64,000 nucleotides of DNA from an uncultured Acidovorax sp. (GTDB taxonomy: Bacteria > Pseudomonadota > Gammaproteobacteria > Burkholderiales > Burkholderiaceae_C), in NCBI GenBank assembly GCA_913774625.1, contig CAJYHL010000036.1, forward strand, positions 78,486-142,485, in the 5' to 3' direction. Under the pieces are notes generated by a model, which did no database searches, was not told where the DNA came from, and worked only from the letters and a program-made list of their open reading frames with translations. Position numbers and translations under genes: made by a program. Position 1 is the stretch's first letter. The number at the start of each line of letters is the position of its first letter. Shown here piece after piece: positions 50,053-56,947 of this stretch.

Positions 50053-51062
50053 GCAGCTTCCTCTTGTTTCAGCACCACCACGGTGGTGTCGTCGCGGCCC
50101 CGCGCCTGGGTCCAGGCCAGCGCGGCGGCCAGCAGCGTGGGGTCGCGGGGCAGCAGGGCCGCCAAGGGCGCCGCCGGCCAGCGCGAGGCAACGCCGTCGG
50201 TGTGCAGCAGTACCAGCGCATGCCGGGGCAACTCCAGCGCGGCGGCTTCGGCGCGGCGCATCTGCACGCCGGCCGTGCCGTGCGGCGTGACCAGGCCGCG
50301 GTCGAAGAAGCCCGACATGGCCCGGCCCAGGATGTTGCCCGCGCCGCCGTAGTGCAGCGCGCAGCCGGCCGCAGGCGGCTGCCGCAGCGCGAACACGGCG
50401 CCGCCGCGCGTGCCCTGCATGGCCTGATGCACCTGGGCCAGCAGGGCGGGCAGGGCGGTGAACGGGGCACGGGCGAAGGCCGACAGCGCGGCCTGCGTAG
50501 CGGCTGCGGCGTCGGGACCATGGCCCAGTCCGTCGCAGACCAGCAGGGCGACATCGCCGTCCTGGTGGGCCAGCGCCCAGCCGTCGCCGCAGCAGGCCTG
50601 GCCGGGCGCGGGCAGGCATACGGCTCCCAGGCGCCGCGCGATGGCCGGGCGGGCCAGGCCTTCGGGCCGCATGCGCGCCAGCACCAGCGTGCCGGCGGGC
50701 GACGAATGCACGTCGAAGTCGCTGGCCAGGCGGCGCACGGCGCCCAGGCCGGTACCGGGCGAGCCGGAGCCGGTGGAGACGCCGTCGGTCAGCGAGCGCT
50801 GCACGTCGGCCATGCCGGGGCCGCGGTCCAGCGCGATGACCTCGACCTCCTGCCAGGCCGGGTTGAGCGCGATCCAGAGCTGTCCGCCCACGGCGTGGCG
50901 CATGAGGTTGGAGCCGAGCTCGGTCACGACCAGCGACAGCTGGCCGGCCTCCACGTCGCTCCAGCCCCAGGCGGCGATGGCCTGCGCGCAGTGGCGTCGC
51001 GCCTCGCCCACGCAGCTCGCGTCGGTGACGGGAAAGATGCGGTGCGTCCAGCCGGAGATCAC
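50049..51062 (-). CDS. Fused anti-sigma-type ATPase domain and PP2C-like (SpoIIE/RsbX) phosphatase
   Basis: This 337-residue protein has an N-terminal RsbT/SpoIIAB-like kinase fold (SLVVTELGSNLMRHA, LDRGPGM, GTGLGAVRRLASDF). A C-terminal PP2C phosphatase domain (VALLVCDGLGHGPDAA, and the final GRDDTTVVVL) follows. In stressosome loci such phosphatases reset phosphorylated RsbS and RsbR, as RsbX does in Bacillus. The fused kinase-like domain is a variation. The GTG start at 51062 overlaps the rsbT stop as GTGA. Confidence 0.88.
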   Translation of the reverse strand: MISGWTHRIFPVTDASCVGEARRHCAQAIAAWGWSDVEAGQLSLVVTELGSNLMRHAVGGQLWIALNPAWQEVEVIALDRGPGMADVQRSLTDGVSTGSGSPGTGLGAVRRLASDFDVHSSPAGTLVLARMRPEGLARPAIARRLGAVCLPAPGQACCGDGWALAHQDGDVALLVCDGLGHGPDAAAATQAALSAFARAPFTALPALLAQVHQAMQGTRGGAVFALRQPPAAGCALHYGGAGNILGRAMSGFFDRGLVTPHGTAGVQMRRAEAAALELPRHALVLLHTDGVASRWPAAPLAALLPRDPTLLAAALAWTQARGRDDTTVVVLKQEEAA

Positions 51063-51466
51063 TTCCACTTGGTGATGCTCACGCGCGTGCCCTGGCCGGG
51101 GGCGGTGTCGATGTGGAATTCGTTGACCAGCCGCTTGCTGCCGGGCAGGCCCAGGCCCATGCCCTTCTTGGTGGTGTAGCCGTCGGTCATGGCCATGCCG
51201 ATGTCGGCGATGCCCGGGCCCTCGTCCTCGAAATGCAGGCGCAGGCCCTGGCGCGCGCCCGATTCGACCCATTCCCAGCGCATGCGGCCGCCGCCGCCGT
51301 GGATCAGCGTGTTGCGCGAGAGTTCGCTGGCGGCGGTCACCATCTTGGTCTGGTCCACCAGCGAGAGCTTGAGCGTCTGGCAGAGGCTGCGCACCATCTG
51401 GCGGCTGGCGACGATGTGCTGTTCCGATTCGAGGGGCAGCGTTCCGCTGCGTTCAGCGGGCGCCAA
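51059..51466 (-). CDS. rsbT: RsbT-like serine/threonine kinase
   Basis: This 135-residue HATPase-family switch kinase has SELSRNTLIHGGGG, DEGPGIADI and GMGLGLPGSKRL. Its start is a TTG preceded by AGGAGG at a good distance, overlapping the rsbS stop by 14 bases. In stressosomes RsbT phosphorylates RsbR and RsbS and is then released to activate a partner, typically RsbU. No RsbU is adjacent; the PP2C fusion or the kinases may be its output. Confidence 0.92.
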   Translation of the reverse strand: MAPAERSGTLPLESEQHIVASRQMVRSLCQTLKLSLVDQTKMVTAASELSRNTLIHGGGGRMRWEWVESGARQGLRLHFEDEGPGIADIGMAMTDGYTTKKGMGLGLPGSKRLVNEFHIDTAPGQGTRVSITKWK

Positions 51467-51830
51467 GATCGGCCTCCTGCTCGGCGCGGCGCAGCAAGGC
51501 CATGCCGCGCTCCACGTTGAGAGCGGTCTTCACGCCGTCGAGCGACAGGCCCAGTTCCACCAGCGTGATGGCTACGGCCGGCTGCATGCCCACCACCACG
51601 GTGGTGGCCGACAGGATGCGGGCGATGCCCGAGATGCTAGCCAGCATGCGGCCCACGAAGGAATCGACGATCTCCAGCGCCGAGATGTCGATCATCACGC
51701 CGGTGGCGCCGGTCTTGGCGATGCGGTCGGCCAGGTCGTCCTGCAGGGCGAGGGCGGTCTGGTCCTGCATGTCCACCTGGATGGTGACCAGCAGGGTCCG
51801 GCCCATGCGGAGAATGGGAACACGGTCCAT
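51453..51830 (-). CDS. rsbS: RsbS-like STAS-domain antagonist
   Basis: This 125-residue STAS protein has the phospho-acceptor region MIDISALEIVDSFVGRML, where the serine of ISALE matches Ser59 of Bacillus RsbS. It forms the stressosome core with RsbR and holds RsbT. The start at 51830 has a GAGG site. It follows rsbR by 20 bases. Confidence 0.93.
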   Translation of the reverse strand: MDRVPILRMGRTLLVTIQVDMQDQTALALQDDLADRIAKTGATGVMIDISALEIVDSFVGRMLASISGIARILSATTVVVGMQPAVAITLVELGLSLDGVKTALNVERGMALLRRAEQEADLGAR

Positions 51831-51850
51831 GGAGCGGGCCTCGTTCTCTT

Positions 51851-52699
51851 TTATTGGTCCGCCCGGCGGGCGACCTGCCAGCCGGTGCGGTGCAGCGCCA
51901 CGCGCAGCGCGTCGGCCAGGGTGGCCTTGGTGCCTATGCCTTCCAGGTCGATGCCCAGATGCACGATGGTCTGCGCGATCTGCGGCCGGATGCCGCTGAT
52001 GATGCAGTCCGCTCCCATGAGGCGGATGGCGGTGACGGTCTTGAGCAGGTGCTGCGCGACCAGCGTGTCCACCGTGGGCACGCCGGTGATGTCGATGATG
52101 GCGAGCTCGGCCTCGGTCTCGACGATGCGCTGCAGCAGGGTTTCCATCACCACCTGGGTGCGGTTGCTGTCCAGCGTGCCGATCATGGGCACGGCCAGCA
52201 CGCCGTCCCAGAGCTTGACCACGGGCGTGGAGAGTTCCAGCAGTTCCTCCTGCTGGCGCGCGATGATGTCTTCGCGTGCCTGCTGGAAGGTGGTGACCGT
52301 GTGCTGCGCCATCTGGTCCACCAGCAGGGTGGTCGTCCAGAGCGACTCGACCAGCGCGTCGGGTGCGTTCTTCAGACGCTTCTGGAGGGCTGCGAACAGC
52401 GGGCGCTTGAGTGCCAGCACGAACACGCTGGTGGCGCCGGCGCTCAGGCCCTGCGCGGCGCGCGAGCGGGAAAAGTCGGCCAGCGATTGCTGCACCGCCT
52501 GCCAGCCGGGAGCGCTGCCGAAGCTCTGCGGGTCGGCGCCGCCCTGCAGTGCGGCGTTCAGCGCCAGGAGGACCTCCGCCGCTTCGGCGTGGGCGCCGCG
52601 GCCCAGGGCGGGATCGCCCTTGCGGGCTTCGTCCAGCCAGAGCCGAAGGAGTGCGTCGGGGTCTTCGTCGCGCAGGATGTCTTGGAGATGCTGGTCCAT
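51851..52699 (-). CDS. rsbR: RsbR-like stressosome sensor (N-terminal sensor + STAS)
   Basis: This 282-residue protein has an N-terminal helical RsbR-type sensor domain (about 1-150) and a C-terminal STAS domain. The STAS contains IIDITGVPTVDTLVAQHLLK, with the conserved Thr, and ISGIRPQIAQTIVHLGI with the second phospho-threonine. It is the first gene of the operon. The sensor domain has no recognisable ligand pocket by eye; globin-like folds are known here. Confidence 0.92.
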   Translation of the reverse strand: MDQHLQDILRDEDPDALLRLWLDEARKGDPALGRGAHAEAAEVLLALNAALQGGADPQSFGSAPGWQAVQQSLADFSRSRAAQGLSAGATSVFVLALKRPLFAALQKRLKNAPDALVESLWTTTLLVDQMAQHTVTTFQQAREDIIARQQEELLELSTPVVKLWDGVLAVPMIGTLDSNRTQVVMETLLQRIVETEAELAIIDITGVPTVDTLVAQHLLKTVTAIRLMGADCIISGIRPQIAQTIVHLGIDLEGIGTKATLADALRVALHRTGWQVARRADQ

Positions 52700-53367
52700 A
52701 TGGAATGTGAAAGATCGACGTGCGCTGGGGCGCCGGCACGTCCTGGGAAGGAGGTGCGGTGGAGCCGGTGTAGGCCGCCTGTGAGCGGGTGCATCGCAGA
52801 CGGCGTAACGCGCAGTATCGATCGTGTCAACCTGCGTGTGCGTAGGGCGGGGCCGCGTCTTCGTCGACCGAAAAATTTGAGCCATCTCATCCATGATCTT
52901 CCCCCGCAGCGCGCTGAATGCCAGCGCTTTTGCCTGCTGCAGGACGCGATGTACGAGCCGGACCGCAACACGATTTGGCGCTTCGGCGAGCGGCTGGGTG
53001 TGTAGGGGGGGTGACAGCTTTGTTCCAAGGGGGATGACCAGCTGCAGCACCACGGCTACATCGCCCTGGGCGGGCAGTGCATGCGGACAAGGCCGCCCCG
53101 AGTCGGCAAAGGCCGCTGATGCTGCAATTCCCGGGCTTCGTGGACGCGATGCAGCGCCATGCTCAGCCGGGTTGCCTCAAGTCTTGTCGGTGAACAAAGG
53201 CGTGGCGGGGTTTTGAGATGTTCCCGAAAGTCATCTTATCAATCAACGGATTACGCTGGCGATAATCGGATAAATAAAAGGTTCTGAGAGATTACCTGAT
53301 GCTTGGCCACATGTCATGCTCGGCATGCGTGCAATCGGAGCCTGGGGTTGTCAATTGTTGACCTGAA
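52700..53367. other. Intergenic region between stressosome and T6SS cargo cassette
   Basis: About 670 bases without a credible gene. The left part holds the rsbR upstream region. The right part from about 53215 drops in GC and includes AATAAAAGG-like sequence near 53270. I see no terminator for the pentapeptide-repeat gene. Confidence 0.5.
52802..52830 (-). promoter_or_regulatory. Candidate promoter of the stressosome operon
   Basis: Reading the minus strand, TTGACA (52825-52830) is a perfect -35 box. Seventeen bases on, TACGCC (52802-52807) is a weak -10. It lies about 105 bases before rsbR. The poor -10 keeps this tentative. Confidence 0.35.
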
Positions 53368-53871
53368 TTACATGGATAGGTTGATCCTGGAATTGCTCAA
53401 CCGCATGTTGCGAAACCGACTGCCTTTCCAATTCACTTGTTCGCCCTGCACGTTGTCGCCGGTTATCTCGCTGCCCGTGCAGTTCAAAATCTTGAGGCCC
53501 ATCCATTGGCAGGCGTCGAAATTCAGTTCGGTCCATTGACAGGCCTCGAACGTGCAGTCTGCGAACGTGCTGCCCTTGAATTGAGCGATATCGAATGTGC
53601 ATTCCTTGAAAATGCAGCCACTCATGCTGATGCCCTGCAAGTCGCATCGCTCGAAGCGGGCATGGGTGAATTGGCACGCGCTCCATTGGGCTAGGTGAAA
53701 GCTCGTGCTGGTAAAACTGCTGCCGCTGAACGATGTACTGGCAAAAATGGCCAGGCCCAGGTCGAGGCCGGCATACGAAGAAGCGTCGGCTTGTCCCGCA
53801 AGGCCGGCCGGTGCGCCACCCATGCCTTTGCGCCAGCGGTCATGTTCAAGAATGATTCGCTGAGAACTCAT
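53368..53871 (-). CDS. Pentapeptide-repeat protein of the T6SS cassette
   Basis: This 167-residue protein shows pentapeptide-repeat periodicity from about residue 38: FSGSSFTSTSF, then SACQFTHARFERCDLQGISM and further C/F-centred repeats. These fold as a right-handed quadrilateral beta helix. It overlaps the immunity gene by 4 bases (ATGA), so it is part of the cassette. It may be an extra immunity or adaptor protein; the function is not established. Many cysteines are present. Confidence 0.82.
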   Translation of the reverse strand: MSSQRIILEHDRWRKGMGGAPAGLAGQADASSYAGLDLGLAIFASTSFSGSSFTSTSFHLAQWSACQFTHARFERCDLQGISMSGCIFKECTFDIAQFKGSTFADCTFEACQWTELNFDACQWMGLKILNCTGSEITGDNVQGEQVNWKGSRFRNMRLSNSRINLSM

Positions 53872-55181
53872 TGGTTTTTTGGATCGTCGTATGCTGCCAA
53901 CGTCCAGACGGTGGAGACAGCGTGACTCGGCCTCTCGCCTTTGAGCTTTTGCCAGAGGCTGGGCTCGCCCGTCAGCACGGCCTGCGGCATCGCCTGGCCC
54001 TGGCGGAAAAACTGACGCCTGCCACCCTCGACGGCGCCTTCGTCAGCGCATATCCACCAGCCTGTCTGCGGGCAGGGCAGTCCGGTGCTTACCATTTCGC
54101 CCAAGGGGATCGAAGGACCCGCGTCGCTCGTTTGCTGTGCGGGCGTGGCGCTGGTAGGGCGCACGCGAAGGGTGGAAACGATCGAATCCCAGAGCTTCAG
54201 TGCTTCCTCATTGCTCAGGCTGGTGGCTCGCGGGTTGCCGTCGTCGTCGCGTCGGCCGGTCTGCAATTCGATGCGCATGGCCGGCGCCCGCAAGGTGCCT
54301 TCGCCCTCGGTTTCCCATTTGAACATCTGGGCTGGCAGGCCCCCGCTATTGGGGCCCGCAGTGAGGTACTCCTGGCCTTTGAAACCACCTATTTCACGAT
54401 CGCCTTGGCGCAACACATGCACATGAGTCATCAGCCGACCCAGGATGCCCGCTGCGCCGCTCACCCGTTCGAGCAATGGCTTGTCGCGTCTGGCTGCAGC
54501 GAGTGTGTAGAACCACACCAGCAGCGTTGCATCGGGGTGCTGCGGAAGTCTGAAGCTGATGTTGACTTCTTCGTTTTTCCAGCGCTCGTTGGCTATAAAT
54601 CCACCCTGGAAGCAGTAGCCTGGATCGCTGGGGATTTCGGTATCTGCTCGAGGACGTAGGCGGGGGAGGTAGTCACGCATTGCGTTCACGGCGATCTCTT
54701 GCTTTGTGGCGCCTGCCTTATCGGCGATCAAAAAGCGCACTCCATTTATCCATCGATAACCTTCCAGGTTAATCATGATGGTCGTGGATTCCTTCTCCCA
54801 AAATGCAAATATCCGAGACGTGGGGTCTGGCCTAAGCTCAATTTTCAGCAGACTCTGATCTATTAGGTGCTTGATGGATTTAAGTTTGAACTCTTTATCT
54901 TCAATTTCCTTTTCAAAACTTTCCTTAGTCATGGCTTTCGGCATTTCGATTTGCGCGAAATCGTACTTGTAGTCGGCGCCATACAAATAAGCTCCAGCGG
55001 GAACATCAATCAAGAAGCGGCCTAGGCAAAATGTCGTGCTCGCATTCGAAGTGGCGGTGGACGTCATGACTGGTATAGAGGAGGCTGGTGATATGGCTGT
55101 GCAGGACGCGAGCATAAAAAAGCTTGTGCCTAGCAGCCAACGCAAGGACGGATTAGCGAGGAATTGGCAGGTGGATATCAT
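53868..55181 (-). CDS. T6SS lipase immunity protein (Tli4-like lipoprotein)
   Basis: This 437-residue precursor has a lipobox LASC (Cys27), so it is an outer- or inner-membrane-anchored periplasmic protein. The body resembles Tli4-type immunity proteins. The C-terminus carries a separate module with CPQTGWWIC, GGRRQFFRQGQAMP and LWQKLKGERPSH. It is encoded immediately after the lipase effector with a 4-base ATGA overlap, as immunity genes are. It should block the effector in the periplasm of the producing cell. Confidence 0.8.
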   Translation of the reverse strand: MISTCQFLANPSLRWLLGTSFFMLASCTAISPASSIPVMTSTATSNASTTFCLGRFLIDVPAGAYLYGADYKYDFAQIEMPKAMTKESFEKEIEDKEFKLKSIKHLIDQSLLKIELRPDPTSRIFAFWEKESTTIMINLEGYRWINGVRFLIADKAGATKQEIAVNAMRDYLPRLRPRADTEIPSDPGYCFQGGFIANERWKNEEVNISFRLPQHPDATLLVWFYTLAAARRDKPLLERVSGAAGILGRLMTHVHVLRQGDREIGGFKGQEYLTAGPNSGGLPAQMFKWETEGEGTLRAPAMRIELQTGRRDDDGNPRATSLSNEEALKLWDSIVSTLRVRPTSATPAQQTSDAGPSIPLGEMVSTGLPCPQTGWWICADEGAVEGGRRQFFRQGQAMPQAVLTGEPSLWQKLKGERPSHAVSTVWTLAAYDDPKNQ

Positions 55182-56947
55182 GCTTTACATTGGTTTTGTT
55201 GCAGCCAATTTGAGCGGCCCGCGATGCACGCGATGGAGTAAAGCGTGACCGCTTGAGTCATCTGATTATTGTAGGAGTATTGGTGGTCGTAGCTCATGTG
55301 TCCCTTGGCTTTCCCCTCGTGTTTGAATATTTGCACTGAATATGATCTGGGTGCATCGCCTGACTCGGCGGGCACTGTTCCGTCGCCAGGGCCGAAGCCT
55401 GGCTGTACTTCGAATTTATGACGGCCTTCGTTGATCTGCAATTTCAATTCCCCATTGAGATCGTCTTCCACCAATTCGGCGGTGGATAATTCACCAGCGA
55501 CAGGTTCCGAACATTTCCACTCCACCTCATTCCAAGATCGCCGCTCACCGTCGGCCGCATAATATGCGTAGGTTATGAGATGGTATTTATCCTGAATTCG
55601 AATGTGGAAGTTGCGTACATCCTCAATATTCTGCCCGTATATCTCAAATTCAGATTTTTTATTATCTTTCTCTGGTGTGTCCTCATTGATTTGGAAATTC
55701 TTTTGGGAGGCATAATTAATCTTTGCTGGATTAATTAGCTCATCCTTAACCATCCGCCACCAAGCACTGTTGTTGAGATAGATCTCTTTATAGATGTCTT
55801 TATCACCGAGCAGGGTGGATTGCCCGCCGGATTGACGGCCGCCTTGGATGATGGGAGTGCTGCTTGCGCGGAGCCAGTGGCGCGGCGCTCCGTCGGGGCC
55901 TCGGGTTTTGTACTGTGCGTTGGGCAGCAGTTCCAGCCCTCCCGGAGAGTTGGCCATTACCGCTGTGGTTTCTGCTGCATTGCGTCCCAGGACCACTTGA
56001 GCGACGCCTTCGAAGCCCGCACGCATGCGCTTGTATACCGCCGGAGCGCCGATGGCCGGCATCACTCCGTGCAGCACACCCAACACCTTTTCCTGAACGC
56101 CGGCTTCCTGCACGGCTGAGCGCGCCACGAACCCGCCCATGCTGTGGGTGACGATGATGACCTTCTCGCAAATCTTCTTGCGGTCACGGTAATACTTGGT
56201 GATGCGTTCTATCTCACTGGCCAAGCGCTCGCCCGACTTCTGGTTGCTCTGCAGCCAGTTGTAGCCCACGGCATACACCGGATAAAAGGCGCTGGCAGCG
56301 GTTTTGAGAGCCTCGATGTCCAGCGCTTTGAAGTCTTTTTGTGCGCCCAGCCGCTGCGCGCCGCTTTGCATACCGGATGGGGTGGCTATGTCTTTTTGCC
56401 AGTCCATCACGGCCGATTGCCAACTCTGATGCACGTGCTCGCCGTCGCTGAGCATGTACGACAAGCGCTGCTCCAGCACATTGAGAATCTCCCCGTAGCT
56501 GTCTGCGTGCAACTGGCTCCAGCCACGTTGCTTGGCACGCTCGGCATCGCTATTGCCCAAGGCATCTCCCATCAGCACAGCGGTTTCTCGTGGCACGCGG
56601 GCCGGGCCGTTGTCATCGACTTCGGTGCTGTCTGGGTCGAGCATGGTCTGCCGATCTGCCGCACTGCGCAGCAAATAGGACAGCGCCGCCAACAGCATCT
56701 CCCAGGTGTTTTCCGGGGGAGCCCAGGCGCTTTGGTCCTTGTTCTTCGCGCTGCGCAGCCGTGTTCCCATGATGCCGGGCAGGAAGATCACCGGTATGAC
56801 CAGGCGCGAAGTCAGCATGCATTCGGCACGCGTTGTCATCTGCGTGGGCGTGAGGACGGATTCAGCGCTTTGCGTGCCATCTTCGTTCAGCCGCACCGTG
56901 ATGGGCCGCGTGAACTCGCCGGAGTTTTCAGCCGTGTCGTTGCTCAT
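55178..56947 (-). CDS. T6SS lipase effector (Tle-type alpha/beta hydrolase)
   Basis: This 589-residue protein has an alpha/beta-hydrolase core: an oxyanion-side VIPVIFLPGIMGTRL and the nucleophile Ser269 in VTHSMGGF, with Thr in place of the first Gly of GxSxG. A likely Asp is in GPGDGTVP and a His in HMSYDHQYSY. It has no signal peptide, as expected for VgrG-delivered cargo, and should attack phospholipids in rival cells. The start overlaps the vgrG stop (ATGA). GC content falls in its 3' half. The Tle subfamily number is uncertain. Confidence 0.85.
   Translation of the reverse strand: MSNDTAENSGEFTRPITVRLNEDGTQSAESVLTPTQMTTRAECMLTSRLVIPVIFLPGIMGTRLRSAKNKDQSAWAPPENTWEMLLAALSYLLRSAADRQTMLDPDSTEVDDNGPARVPRETAVLMGDALGNSDAERAKQRGWSQLHADSYGEILNVLEQRLSYMLSDGEHVHQSWQSAVMDWQKDIATPSGMQSGAQRLGAQKDFKALDIEALKTAASAFYPVYAVGYNWLQSNQKSGERLASEIERITKYYRDRKKICEKVIIVTHSMGGFVARSAVQEAGVQEKVLGVLHGVMPAIGAPAVYKRMRAGFEGVAQVVLGRNAAETTAVMANSPGGLELLPNAQYKTRGPDGAPRHWLRASSTPIIQGGRQSGGQSTLLGDKDIYKEIYLNNSAWWRMVKDELINPAKINYASQKNFQINEDTPEKDNKKSEFEIYGQNIEDVRNFHIRIQDKYHLITYAYYAADGERRSWNEVEWKCSEPVAGELSTAELVEDDLNGELKLQINEGRHKFEVQPGFGPGDGTVPAESGDAPRSYSVQIFKHEGKAKGHMSYDHQYSYNNQMTQAVTLYSIACIAGRSNWLQQNQCKA

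Noticed and set aside
49113..50620. Longer in-frame start for the histidine kinase at 49042
   Set aside because: The upstream part is in the phosphatase gene in another frame; the GTG at 50052 with GTGA overlap fits better.
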